Positions 10,374-21,817 of a stretch of DNA of 64,000 nucleotides are shown piece after piece. Where the stretch lies: positions 620,001-684,000 of the forward strand of contig VNKQ01000014.1 of assembly GCA_016508695.1 (NCBI GenBank). Reading direction: 5' to 3'. The position numbers and the translations under genes are program-made. This stretch comes from Hyphodiscus hymeniophilus. Its lineage: Eukaryota; Ascomycota; Leotiomycetes; Helotiales; Hyphodiscaceae. Below the pieces are notes generated by a model, which was not told where the DNA came from, ran no database searches, and saw only the letters and a program-made list of their open reading frames with translations. Each line of letters begins with the position of its first letter. The stretch's first letter is position 1.

Positions 10374-12782
10374 TTACTTTTTCCTCCCCCTAGCAGTAAC
10401 TTCTCCCTTTTGACCAATTCCCAAAGTAATCCTACATTCAGGGCAATACCACTTAGTAGTTCTGGGGGGATATCCGCAAGGCCGACGCACTCCAAATGAA
10501 ACCATTCTTTCTCGCACTGTCCACATATTAGCAAAGATCGCGGTAGCCATCACTGGTCCAAACAGGAGTAGGGGAACGCTCACATTCTCATTCTCACACC
10601 CAATCATTGTCCCGAAGCTTACACGATTGCACAAGCAATACCGCGGCTCACCAGGATCAATGATGTTGCCTTCATCATCCACTTCATCAAAGATCTCCTG
10701 GACAGCGCTTCCTTCACGTCCATCTTTCTTCTCCTTCTTCGTCCCAGCCTTTTTGCGAGTAGCTGCACTTCTCTTACCAACGCTGACAGCTGTTGAGCCC
10801 TCGCTACTTGCAGTGACGATTCCAGGGGCGGGACGCTTGGCCCGTCTTGGTTGTCGAGGCTCGGGTGGAGCTGGTGTGTTTCGAGCAGTGCTTGTACGGC
10901 GCGGGCGGTCGCTGTTTGCCGTTGCTCCAGGCTCAATACTATCTGCCTTGCTGCGGGAAGAGGTTGGTCGTTTTTGCTCAGGAGCTGGCGTTGGAGTTTT
11001 CGCGATTGAGGATCTCCGAGGACGGGCGTTGGCGGCAGCGAAAGAAGCCTCTGCCTTCTTGGCAGCTTCTCGTTGAGCAGCGGCCTCTTTCTTTGTCGGC
11101 TTCTTTGCCGGAGGAAGTATTGGAGTTGAAGATTTCTTTGGAGATAGTTCTGACGGTGGAGCAGCAGAAGAATCAGCAGGGGCAGCGTCTGATGCGATTG
11201 ATAGAGAAAACTCCGAGACTGAAGTAGTTTGCGAGTCTTTCGGTGCGATTGGCTGAGGTGCAGGTATTGGAGTTTCTGTCTTGGTTCTTTTTGGTGCTGG
11301 GCGCTCTGTTTTATCAACTCCCTCCGATTTCACAACAGAGTCTCCTCCAGCATCATCCGCGTTAGACTCCCTCTTCCGTTTTCTCGCAGGATTTCTCGCG
11401 TGGCCATTCTTTCCCTTATTCGGTGAGGCTTCCTCGCCGTGGTCAAAAAGTCCCTTCATAGCTTTTGCAGCTTGGGCCATCTTCCGTGCCGATTCCTCAG
11501 CTTCCTCAGCAGCTTGTTTGGCCAGAGTTTCCCTCTTTATCTTCTTAGCTTCGTTTAATTTCATACCCCGATTGCTAAGCGTTGACGCTGTGAGTCCTAA
11601 TGCTTCGACGCTAATTGCACCCTCGGCGTCGACCGTATGTCCTAGAAGCTGAGGAGGTACAGGCTGATCGAGTGGCTGTCCCGCTGCCTCAGCCGCTTTC
11701 TTTGCCGCGTGGTAATTGTCAATGCCTCGACCAAGGACTTTCAGCTCCCGTGCGATCATAGTATCGCTAGGACTCCATACCGCATTTTTCTTCATTCTCT
11801 TCCGCAACGAGGCAAGCTCCCAATCCGTTAACTGAAGCCATGGTTTATGGACGCTACCATTCACAGAATCTGCTGGGGGCGGCTTAAGCTTCGCCAAAGC
11901 ATTGCTTGTTGAGATACCAGCAACAGCGCTGTGTACATTTGTGCCCATAACTCCCGGAGGTCGAGGAGCGCGAGGAGGTTTGGGAACCTTCAATTTTGGC
12001 TCCTTTGGAACTTTCAACTTGATCCTGTTACCTAGTGATCTTCCAGGTGTCACTCTAGGAGTGAGAGGCTCGTCGAATTCTGAGGTCCAAGCATCGCTCT
12101 CCGAACCATATGATTCGTAGTCCAGCTCGTAGGGTGCGAGAACCTCTCCAGGAACCGTAATCCTAGGCGCACGATGCTTCCGTACCTTTGGACCTTGATC
12201 CGCCTTTGAATTATCAACCCGCAGAGTGATCTTTGGTGCTCGAGAGGCAACGGGGGATTTCGACTTTGCCGCCACGGGGCTGGGTTCGCGGGATGGTGGG
12301 TATGCCTCTGCCATAGCCTGCAGCTTTGCTAGTATGTTCTTTGCGCGGTTGTAGTGACGATCGACATTGTCAGCCATGCGGCAGGCCTCCGTGTGGGATA
12401 GGATTCGAGCATTAAGAGCTTCGGCGAGGTTATCGGAGATGTCTGCCCTGAGCGCAATAGGGTCTGGTCTACTATCTGCTGGCAGATCAGGCAGCTTACC
12501 ATACGCCTTGGTAAGGTCGTGGACGTTCGCAGAGCTTTTACAGTATGTCTGATCGAGGTTGCCAATAAGTGTGAGGGATCGCATCATATCGGAAGGGAGG
12601 TATTCAGTAAAATCGAGGAAGTCGGTAACGGTAGCTTGCGCGTCAGGATCGGAGGGGAAGTCCAACGGCTCCATGCTGTTGTTCAGGTTCGCCATCGACT
12701 GAATAGCTTCAGCGATCTTGTCCTTGCGCCTGGAGCTCGGGCTCGTGGTCTCGAGCGCGATGTCCATTGAATTCGACACCAT
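10374..12782 (-). CDS. ING-family chromatin protein with C-terminal PHD finger; one-base frameshift in the PHD
   Basis: Exon 1 is 12782-10584 (733 codons) and exon 2 is 10516-10374, with a 67-base intron inside the PHD finger. The N-terminal ING fold contains 'DFTEYLPSDMMRSLTLI' and ends near 'NRAKNILAKLQAMAEAYP'. A long basic, Ser/Pro/Ala-rich middle follows. The PHD (C4HC3) begins 'RYCLCNRVSFGTMIGCENEN', continues after splicing with 'CEKEWFHLECVGLADIPP' and should end 'RTTKWYCPECR'. The last part is in a different frame: exon 2 has 143 bases where 144 are needed, and the C run at 10464-10469 has six bases where seven would keep frame. As written, translation loses the last Cys pair and ends at 10280. 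ING proteins read H3K4me3 and serve in Rpd3L, NuA3 or NuA4 complexes; I cannot tell which (Pho23- or Yng-like). Start 12782 is the first Met before the conserved region. Confidence 0.85.
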   Translation of the reverse strand: MVSNSMDIALETTSPSSRRKDKIAEAIQSMANLNNSMEPLDFPSDPDAQATVTDFLDFTEYLPSDMMRSLTLIGNLDQTYCKSSANVHDLTKAYGKLPDLPADSRPDPIALRADISDNLAEALNARILSHTEACRMADNVDRHYNRAKNILAKLQAMAEAYPPSREPSPVAAKSKSPVASRAPKITLRVDNSKADQGPKVRKHRAPRITVPGEVLAPYELDYESYGSESDAWTSEFDEPLTPRVTPGRSLGNRIKLKVPKEPKLKVPKPPRAPRPPGVMGTNVHSAVAGISTSNALAKLKPPPADSVNGSVHKPWLQLTDWELASLRKRMKKNAVWSPSDTMIARELKVLGRGIDNYHAAKKAAEAAGQPLDQPVPPQLLGHTVDAEGAISVEALGLTASTLSNRGMKLNEAKKIKRETLAKQAAEEAEESARKMAQAAKAMKGLFDHGEEASPNKGKNGHARNPARKRKRESNADDAGGDSVVKSEGVDKTERPAPKRTKTETPIPAPQPIAPKDSQTTSVSEFSLSIASDAAPADSSAAPPSELSPKKSSTPILPPAKKPTKKEAAAQREAAKKAEASFAAANARPRRSSIAKTPTPAPEQKRPTSSRSKADSIEPGATANSDRPRRTSTARNTPAPPEPRQPRRAKRPAPGIVTASSEGSTAVSVGKRSAATRKKAGTKKEKKDGREGSAVQEIFDEVDDEGNIIDPGEPRYCLCNRVSFGTMIGCENENVSVPLLLFGPVMATAIFANMWTVRERMVSFGVRRPCGYPPRTTKWYCPECRITLGIGQKGEVTARGRKK

Positions 12783-13535
12783 AGCGTTTGTCTGGTTATT
12801 GGTGTTTTCTGGAGATCTGGCGCTGTCGGTATGTGGCTGGGGGATCTTGATTCGACAGCTCAAGATGCCGTCACCGTCCAGACGCCTAGTCTGCAAGTCA
12901 GTATCAAAGTGAGGTTGAAGCTTCGAATCGGTCCCAGTAACGCGAAATGCCCGACCCTTGTCTAGCGGCGTTTTGTCATCTGAAAGATGGAGCCTGGGGC
13001 AGCACACGTGCAAGTTGATGGAGATATAAAATGGAAACTTACCTTCGCGAAGCATCAGAAGCCATGTTGTGAATATCGGATCATTGTTGTAAGATGGAAA
13101 GGTGAAAGGGTCGCCACATCGTTCTTGTTTACTCAGTCCAATCTTAAGGGAAGGCGCGCTTGTTTTGGCAAGGGGAAGGTCACATGGACTCTCGTAAGCC
13201 ACCCCCCAAGCGATATCGTTTCACACGTGTAGCTAAATGCATCTACCAAAATCACCGTTCAACCCAAATGTTTTATTTACTCCCGACTACGAATTCTGTA
13301 GCTCCTCTATCCGCTAGATCTCCTTCAGGTTATACCACACCAGTCATTTCACCAGTCTATGATCAGCCTTTCTGCCCGCCGTATAAACGAACCAAAACTC
13401 CTTCCAAAAGCAGACCAGATCCGCTTTCGACCCCGCCATCTGAAGTCTCGGAAGAATTTATACGTCGAAAACTGTATAAAACCCCCGTACAATACACATC
13501 TTTCTGTCCCCCGCAGATCTCCTTCACTTCCTCTC
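12783..13535. other. Upstream region of the ING gene
   Basis: About 750 bases between the ING start and the end of the next minus-strand gene. The ING frame stays open upstream to 13202, but that extension does not resemble the family and is taken as leader or chance. No other gene seen. Confidence 0.45.
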
Positions 13536-14628
13536 TCATGCCGCACTCACAATTCCCACCGCCAACCCTGTAAGCCCACTCGCCAACACCCAAACCGCCG
13601 CATACGCCGCCGCACCCGTAGCTTCTACACCATCCATCGTGACAAACGTATGCACAAAAGTGTTGACCCCACTAACCAGCATCAACGCAGCTGTCCTCTT
13701 GATCACGACCCTAGTCCTCTCGCTGAAACCCCAGACATTATACCAAAACGTCTCGCTCAAGGTCGTCTCCTCCGTATCGACCGGCGCCACTTTCTTAGTC
13801 GAAGCTGTAACGGCCGGCGTGAAGATGAATGTCTTCGCTGCGAGGCCGAGAGCTAATGCTATGGGGAACAACGTGATGAGCGTAGCGGTATGAGCGATTG
13901 CTATCGAGGGGATACCCGAGAAATAGGTGACGAGGTAGACGGGAAGGTAGGATGCATATGCGCCGTAGAGCGTGACGCTATAGATTCCTGCCGCGAGGAC
14001 CTCAACGTAGACCTGGATCGAGAAATCCGTCACAATCTCTCTGTTCGGCACAGTGCCATGTTCCGCGGACGCTGCATGGGCAGGCGATAGAGGGCGTAAG
14101 AGTCTGAAGGGGACGTAGATGGTGATCGAGTCGATAAGGAGGGACGAGAGGACGGTGGTGAGGCGAACGTCGTAGAACGCAGCCAGCAAATACAACTAGC
14201 AATTACATCAGTCCTAGATCCAGGCGCAATGGGTATGAGACGTACCGGAGGACCATGCGACAACAAACTCAGCGCGAAAAGATCATAGCCATCATAACCT
14301 CCGAACCAGCCTAGACCAAGTTCGAATCTTTACTCCTATTAGCTAGGCCCTATCTCGAGGAGAGTCTTCTCTGGACGGGAGAAACATACGTTCTCCAACC
14401 CACCATCGCACCGACCTCGTGCCACTGATCCAACTTCCTCGCCACACTCGCCAAATCCCCCTCCATATACTCAGCGACAAAAGAATACAATAGCGACGAA
14501 AGCGTCAGGCTTAGCAGCACAAGTAGCGGAAAGGGCAAGAAGGCGGGGAGTTTCGAGGCGCGTATAGGCGCATCGCCGTGCTGGATTGCAACAGCTTTGC
14601 TGAAGATCTTTTCTTTGCTTGAAGACAT
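13536..14628 (-). CDS. Hypothetical multi-pass membrane protein, 326 aa
   Basis: Three exons: 14628-14390, 14327-14246 and 14195-13536, all joining in phase. The start 'MSSSKEKIFSKAVAIQHG' is followed by a first hydrophobic helix 'PFPLLVLLSLTLSSLLYSFV'. A short loop contains 'LGLGWFGGYDGYDLF', made by splicing. Then 'LYLLAAFYDVRL', a paired helix region, and three or four further hydrophobic segments ('IYSVTLYGAYASYLPVYLV', 'TATLITLFPIALALGLAA', and a Gly/Ala-rich last helix that ends the protein). About five or six helices in all. I do not recognise the family or function. It is expected in an internal or plasma membrane. It lies head to tail with the ING gene. Confidence 0.75.
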
Positions 14629-15271
14629 ATCTGAGGATTGCGCGCAGATGAACAAGTGGGAGCGTCTTGGTGGAAGAAGTGTCCAGATGATGGTGGTTTC
14701 GAGCGCGAGGTTTTGTTTACATATGGGCGATCGGTGACGTCGTGTGAACAACCTAAATTCAATTAAGCTCGCGCTTGTCAGAACAGCCAGGACTTTCGGT
14801 CTCTACAAAACATTTTCTTGGTGAGCTATCTTAATCGGCCTCTCTTACCAAATGCCTAATGTCCAAGTGGAGTTTCGCGTAGAATGAGCATTGCCATCCT
14901 TTTACTGCAAGTCTCCTCCATGGTCACAGCTCCTTTCAAGATAAGTCAAAGAGCGGTCAAGAGAAATCTTACCACGTTTGGAGTATTTATTTCCTCAGGT
15001 AGGACGGCCATTCTTTCATCAATGCGTTACAACTTATTCAAAGTTAAATATATGACATGGCAATCCATCGAATGATAGCTCCTTCAAATGCTTGCGGCTT
15101 TTCTCAACGCTCGGAACTTCAACTTCAACCTCGTGGACGCTGATGCTTCCACTCTTCGGTGCTGAAAGTCGGCTGCGGAGAATATGCTTGCCTATACACC
15201 TTTACGAAAACAAAGAAAATCATTACCAGCCAAGATCCACCATCCGGGCCGTATATTCATTATAGGGCATA
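14629..15271. other. Intergenic: upstream of membrane protein, downstream of zinc-finger gene
   Basis: About 640 bases. Nothing protein-like was seen; it should hold the promoter of the membrane-protein gene and the 3' end of the C2H2 gene. Confidence 0.4.
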
Positions 15272-16794
15272 TTATTCCTCCATGCGTCCAAAGACGCCAT
15301 CATCGTCTTCGTCGCTGCGGCCTCTGGAGCGTTGGTCGTAATCTTCATCGTCGGCAATGCTCTCTTCACTCTCCTCCATCTTGACATCCCCATCACGATG
15401 GACTTGGTGGCGGGTGTAACTTTCGATTTGGCGAGGATGTTGGTTGGGTGTCAAGTTGGACGCGGAGAAGGAGTGCTGGTTCAAATATTGCGCCGGGATA
15501 TGCGGCACCGGGGGAGCATCTTCTGGAAGAGTGACAGGGATGGTCCTGGAAGTAGCACTTCCAAAGCTGCATGACAACAATTCCACCGCAGCTGCGAGAC
15601 CATCATCTTCTTGATTTGGATTGGTACCAGACGACAACGGGCGACGCTCGTGGCTTGGCTGTCGGTAGTGTCCAAACCCAGAGTTCTTAGGAGCACTGCC
15701 AGAGTACAGAGGGTTGGCAGCGGAAGGCGCAGATTGGTATGAGCGCGAAAAGCCATGACCACTGCTATATCTCTTGTGCCTCCCAGTGTAGGACCCATTG
15801 CTATACGCGTTGAACAAATCCCCTTGGGGTGGAGGGGTGGTATCTGCAGAGCTGGCTCGGTCTGCAGGCTCTGAGGAGCCTGAAGCAGTAGGAGATGCGG
15901 AGTCCTGGTCGCTTTGAAAGTCCTTTGCGGAATCTGGAGGTGTAGTGCCGTCATGATTCATCGTCAAAAGGACAGAAGCTGCTTCCAACAATTGTACTTG
16001 TTGATGCTTTGAAATGAGCAACTTCGAAGTGTAAGACCATTCAGGTGTATGCTCCCATCTGCAATCAAACGTTAACAGTTTTCCTTCCTAGGATCACAGC
16101 GCGGGGAGGCCAGATGGAGCACGAGGAAAGGAAGGTGGGCACGAACAAATGCTTGGACAAGCAGCTGCTGTGCTTATATCCCTTTCCACACTTTTCGCAC
16201 TTTAGGTCACCGCCATTGACCTTCTTTCCATCTTTCATGAGATGTTGACCTTCGCTTGCTCGTCTCATTCGCGACTGTTTAAACCCAGTCTCCTCGTCAT
16301 CATCCACATCATCATCATCGTTTTGCTCGTCGTCAATTGCACTCTCCCCACGGTCCAATTTCCCCGTCGAATTCATCCTCATGTTGTGTCCCGGCAGGCT
16401 CGCAGGTGGTGAGGGAAGACTGCTGAGTGCTCCAGATCTGGCAGATGCGTTTTTCGACATTGTGTTTCGTCGATTTGTTATTGGCATTCCCAGCGTGTAA
16501 TCTCCAGCCTCTCTCACTGCAGCTACCATAGCAGCGACATTGCTTGCGGTATTTGAAGACACGCTCTTCCTACGTGTCACTCTATGACTGGGGATAAGAG
16601 AACCCGACGAGACGGAGTGGGAGTGATTTCGTGAATGGGACTGTCGAGGAAGGGAACCAGAACTTGCGCCCATGGAGAGGCGGTGTTGACTGAAGGGTCG
16701 TGTGGAATGCTGAATCTCCTATGCGAAGTGATCAGCGCTGTTCTATTAATATCTTCTGGTACGTGAGTGAGGAAGATACCTTTGAAGAGGCCAT
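15272..16794 (-). CDS. Single C2H2 zinc-finger protein, 457 aa
   Basis: Three exons: 16794-16780 (only MASSK), 16718-16147 and 16058-15272. The one finger is split by the second intron: 'LKCEKCGKGYKHSSCLSKH' plus 'LWEHTPEW' gives C-x2-C...H-x3-H. Before the finger is a Ser/Arg-rich region and an acidic Asp cluster ('QNDDDDVDDDEETGF'). After it comes 'EHTPEWSYTSKLLISKHQQV' and a Ser/Thr/Pro-rich tail ending in an acidic stretch. This layout occurs in a conserved but little-studied family of filamentous ascomycetes. It is probably a nuclear DNA- or protein-binding factor; no target is known to me. The very long gene-free DNA upstream may contain a long leader or an extended promoter. Confidence 0.83.
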
Positions 16795-17844
16795 CTTGGT
16801 GAAAGATATCAAGTGAAGACGGCCCTCAATCCTCGAAGCTCTGAGAAGCTACAATATGAGGGCCGAGGGAATGATCCGGGCTAAATGTTGGTGGTTGTTT
16901 TCGGAGTATTGTCGAAGCTCAAGCTACCTGCACAGACACGACCGGGAAGCTTATGGGTGTGGGTTATCCTTGGGAAGTCGCCTTGAGAGATTGGAATCGC
17001 ACGAAACAGCTGTAGAAAGTCGATGGTCTGGAAACTAGAGTTCGAAGCAAGGAATTTGCGAAACAAAGGTCATGAATTGACGCGGTTGAAATGGGCGCAG
17101 GCTGTAATCGATTGGATAATCTGGATTCTACGGCTGAGACGCGGCGGGGTCTGGAATTAGTTCCGCTGGGTGTGTATCGAGCGAGCCTTACGAGAGACGG
17201 ACTGGGAGGCTTAGCAATGCAAATGGAGCAATGAGGCTGTTGATTGAAGCAAGTGCTGGGTATTTCGAAGGGGCCGATTGAAGCGAAAGGAACGTGGTTG
17301 GAAGTAAGTCTGGGACCGTATGTGTAGGAGGAGAGATAAAAAAGCTGGGTGGAGTGAGTTTGTGGAAGCCCCAGGTGATTGATTGATTGTTGGAAAGGGC
17401 AAGAGCGACGGCGGATCGGGGGTCGATAACCCACAGCCACCGAGGACGAAAGTTCTAGAGCGGCGATCGCTGGTGACTTTAGTGGAGCAGGTGGTCGCAG
17501 TGAAGCGTGGACGGTGTTTCGTTACACGGATTGATTCCTTTGGGGGTGGTCTGCAGATAGATAGTGGTATATTTTGTATATTCCCAAACAAATGAATGGA
17601 AAATGAAAATAAGAATAAAAATAAAAACAAAAATAAAAAGCTGTGGACACAAAGAAAGAGCGGGGACGAGATCAAGCACTTGGTAATTGGATCCCAGCTC
17701 TTCAAAGGGTTATCGGAGAGCGAGGTAGTCTACGAAGTCAGATAATGAATGACCATGCTCAATGCAGGTGTCTTGTACTGTAGCTAGCTGAAGGCTGATT
17801 TTGGAAATCACCAGGTCAGGACAAGGAAATGCGCCATTCTCGTT

Positions 17845-17881
17845 CCATCCACCATCTACCATCCACCATCCACCATCCACC
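17845..17881. repeat. ccatccac short tandem repeat
   Basis: Six imperfect copies of a 7-base word (ccatcca / ccatcta) in the upstream region of the zinc-finger gene. On the minus strand this is a tggatgg repeat. Confidence 0.65.
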
Positions 17882-19027
17882 AGATCCATTATTCCATGCT
17901 GACATAAACAACGTAAGAACGGCAAACGTCCTAAGCTCGTTCCATCTCCCCCTCGTGATTGTTCAAGCAGCGTCACCGGCTTGCGAGCTGGAGCCAATGA
18001 GTAGCTGATCACAGGACGCCTGGCCTTCCGCCGTCTTTAGGCACAGCTGGATAGATGGTGTTATTGGATTACCTTACATACTTGGAGGGTGAGAAGGGGG
18101 AAGGTAGTGTGGTGGCGAGGATTACCTTACCTTACCTTACCTGCCTGCTCGGGTGGGATCCCACGTACGACGTTCGATTGGGAGAGCTCTATGCGCGAGA
18201 CTGAGAGGGGATGAGTAGGTTTGTTTGGGAGGGAGAAGCGCCATCAACCGCCAGAAATTGGCAATGGAATGGGACAAGGTGGTACTGGATCGCCGATGTG
18301 CCACATGGGGCGGATAACGAATCTCTGGTATCTTCGAAGCTGAGGGCCAACAATCCTAGAAGATTGGGTTGCTCTGTCTGTCGAGGCAGGTGGGACGAAA
18401 GGGTACTCACTCGTACAAGTTGCTCAAAATATCGATCCGGATCTCCACCGAGAGCACAAACAGGCCTCTCCCCCTCCATTTGGCGTACGGAACTTTGAAC
18501 CTATCTTCAGTGCATTTACTGTAACAAGGGTGACGAGACAGATTTCACCGCATGTCTCCGTCAGTGCAGTACTGTCAGGTACGAAGTGACCATGTTTGGG
18601 CCCCCATCGAGTGGTGCCTGTCCTGGCGACCCCAACTTCCATCGCTTTGCGCCGGCGAGCACCACTCGATGGAACACTGTATACCTACATACAGTACATG
18701 CCTTCATACTCCACCAAGCCTCGCCAGATTAGACAGAATGTCAAAAATGTTCTAATGTTCTAGGCCTGCGCTACGGAGATTTCTCAGTCTTCAGTCGGTG
18801 CTGTGCTTGCGGGATCATCGCTGCTTATTTGCGGCGATCAACACACTGTAAAAGTCATGGCCATTTCGATTCGTCCATGGGGCTATGTGGTCAGGAGGAA
18901 GGAGGAAAGAGGAAGGAGGTGCTGGAGAGGGTGATTGAAGGACACCACAGATATTTCCCTCCTGGCACCAAACCCCAAGCTTGCTTTCTTGCCTGTGGGC
19001 TGACTGACTATCTCTCTTCCCTCATCG

Positions 19028-19098
19028 CTTCTCTATCTCTCTCTATTTCTCCCTCTTTCTCTCTCTTCCCCTCTCTTCCCCTCTCTTCCCCTCTCTCG
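19028..19098. repeat. CT-rich tract with ctctcttccc units
   Basis: About 70 bases of almost pure pyrimidine ending in three 10-base copies of ctctcttccc. Such tracts are common in fungal promoters and could also be a simple microsatellite. Confidence 0.65.
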
Positions 19099-21198
19099 GA
19101 TTCGGTCCCGCAGGAATGTATTTGATCTGTGAGTCGCCCAGAGGCGTCGATCAATACCGCTTCGGGCGCCTACCACCTGGCGGCTGCAGCGTCCCCAAGG
19201 TTTTCTGGAGCGGGGGTGCTGCACTGGCTGCTGGCACGGTGGCAGCTGATTGGGATGGCGCACTCTTGCGTGCTGGCTGCTGGCCCGAAATGATATCATA
19301 TATCATGCTGAAGAACCCCAAGACCCCTCGAACCCAGTAGTTCCAGTGATTAGGGAATAAATGTGTCGAGGAGGACAAAGAGAGAGATAGAGAGAGCAGG
19401 AGGGACGGATATGGCAGAGGGCGTTATTTGGGGATAAAGCTCCACATGAGGCCGTTCCATCGCTACTGTACAGTACTCCTGTAGGTATCCATTCGAGAGC
19501 ATTCTGGCATGTCCCGACTCCCGAGTAGGAACAATAAACTCGCAGATCTATCCTCCGATGGGATGGACTGCACCGTCCTGTCCTCGGCCAGAACCCTTTT
19601 CTGCAGCTATGAATATTTTCCTGGACGATTGTTTCCTGTATGGAACTTTTTGGCAGGCATGTTCCCTCTGAACCTTGGATGGGAGAGCAACTGGCTGGAA
19701 GTTGAACCTGGACGTGGTCTAATGCAGGTCACACTCGATCTAAGGCGCCGCCCCCTCATCAGCTCCTGAGTCCTGACAGGCTGAATGGCCTGCCGCAGTG
19801 CCGCCAGGGGGTATGAGGAGTATGGGCATGGGACATTGGGAAGGGCATGCCTGAGGGCTGAAACGAGGGAGTTGTTCCAATTCCATCGCTGCCCTTACCC
19901 ACAACTCGTACACCAAGTTTTATATCTTACTATCCAAGTTCTTGGGGGGCTCCAGGCTTTAAAGATGGCATTAGAAACGTAATATTCCACACCCTCCAAA
20001 TGCTGCATCTGACCCGGCACCGACAGCATTCGGATACCATCACATAGAGAGCGCTAGATGAGGGACGTGAGGCTGTGTTACGCAGTCAGCAGCGTCAGTC
20101 GAGATATTTCAATTCTAGGTAGATCTTGCGCGTGGCTTGGTCAGGAGTTCTGTCCTCCAGTCTCCACCGTGACGTACTTCGTATATTCCAATATAAAATC
20201 AAATATTCGTAAGCTCGTCTTTCTCCAAGTCTCCGAGAGAGCCGGTAAACGTACTGCACAGCAGAACGGAAGCGAGGAGAGAAAGGAAGTCAGAAGAAGG
20301 CCACGATCTCTAATAGAGTTGAGGGAGGCCGAGAGTATGTTCACGTGACTGGCGTCTCACGAAACATTTCCCCACCATGGACATCTTATTCGTGGGCAAT
20401 GACACGATATGTGCAACCTGTCTTCGAGAAAAATTCTCCAAGTCATGATGATGCCTTAAAAAGACTTTGTTCCGCCCGTGACACACGGCAGCCAAGGTTG
20501 GCTGGTCTCATGCTGGCCGAGACGGACAGTGGATTGGGATGAAAGCCGAGACAAGAAAAGCTCAGCAAGCAGACTGATATTCCTCTCCGTTCGATGCATA
20601 AGAGTCACCAGAAGGACACCAGGGCTCTAGCAGGCTCACAGGCTCTTATGTACGGTGTTAATCTCGCAATTCTTGTGTGCGATTAGGACCTTGAATAACA
20701 AGTATGGCTAGTTCGGAAGCGAAGCATGATAATCCCACCCAACCGCCGAGCATCGGCAACAACCCCACACAACTGCCTTCTCCCGAGACATGACTTGAGA
20801 GAAGCAAACAATCTTTCTCTCACCGAGTCACCAAGCCTCTGCAGAAAAGTTCGCACGGCAAAGCAGCAAAAGTTCCCTAGACAGCTAGCTACCTATCAAA
20901 CAAAAGAAACCATCCAATGCGAAGGAATCTTCCCAGACCCCAACATTACACGTTGATATTTTTGACGGGAAAAGCAATGTCAATAATGCATGCACACTCG
21001 ACTCAGCTCTTCCAGTCTTGACGCCAAGCCGCTTGACAGGAACAAGTGAACCATCCAGATCCCCCCACTGCCTCTCCTTCCTCTTCTCCACTGTTTCCTA
21101 CCGTCTGTACTAGGTACATACACCCAAAGATATATTACCGTGTTACACATCTCTCTCAAATCTCAGCCTCATCTGCAAAGGCCAGCCAGCAATCGAGA

Positions 21199-21817
21199 AT
21201 GGCCGACATGTACAGGAAGGTCGGACGAGGAGGAGCCGGCAATTTCTACAGCCAGAAAGACGCCGAGGACGTGGCGAAAGCCGACCTGGTTCGTCCTCTT
21301 CACCTTGAAATCCTAGACTCGCTTGGATGAAGATACTGACTGAGAACAGGACGATGTCGAAGTCAATGCCTCCTCCTCCCGCACGGACGACCTAGCCCGC
21401 GCAGTATCCGCGTCAAAACCACCTCCCGAATACCTACACACCGGAAGGGGAGGCGCAGGGAATTGGGTCCAGCCATCTGAGCTGAACGCGAAGGGGTTGG
21501 AGCAGATTGCTTTTCCGGGTGCTACTTCCCCGACTGGAACGTTGGGTCCGGTAGACTCGTCGAACCCGGGTGTGGGGATGTCGAAGAGGGTGCTGGGGGC
21601 TTCGAAACCGAGCTATAGGGGCGGCAGAGGGGGAGCGGGGAATTATGTTGATTTCGCGGAGGAGGAGAGAGCTAGGAAGGATCAGGAGGAGAGGGTTAAG
21701 AGGGTTAAGAGGGAGACGGAGGAGAGGATCACGAGGGATGTTGAGGCGGGTTTGAGCAAGCCGCCGAGAGCTTATGGGGGAAGGGGTGGCGCGTGGGAGA
21801 TGGGGAGTTTGGAGTAG
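21199..21817 (+). CDS. DUF3602/Par32-like protein with GRGGAGN repeats, 185 aa
   Basis: Two exons, 21199-21288 and 21350-21817, joining in phase at 'AKADL|DDVEV'. The protein starts 'MADMYRKVGRGGAGNFYS' and repeats the signature three more times: 'HTGRGGAGNWV', 'RGGRGGAGNYVDF' and 'YGGRGGAWEMG'. The third copy precedes a charged helix ('EEERARKDQEERVKRV'). Repeated (S/G)RGGAGN boxes define the DUF3602 family, whose yeast member Par32/Amu1 is phosphorylated on TORC1 inhibition and restrains the Mep ammonium permeases. A similar role in nitrogen/TOR signalling is possible here but is inference. The protein is small, hydrophilic and probably disordered. The ATG at 21199 is the first one directly before the first box. 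Confidence 0.88.

Larger units (their letters stand above)
16795..21198. other. 4.4-kb gene desert between zinc-finger gene and Par32-like gene
   Basis: These two genes are divergent, so this is shared upstream DNA. Six-frame translations here are short and compositionally random. Low-complexity tracts are scattered through it: an A-rich/TTTTTA tract at 17598-17640, ccatccac repeats at 17845-17881, an accttaccttacctt block at 18123-18141 and a CT-rich tract at 19028-19098. Many CT- and AG-rich stretches look like fungal promoters and leaders. No recognisable gene or transposon is seen. Confidence 0.55.
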
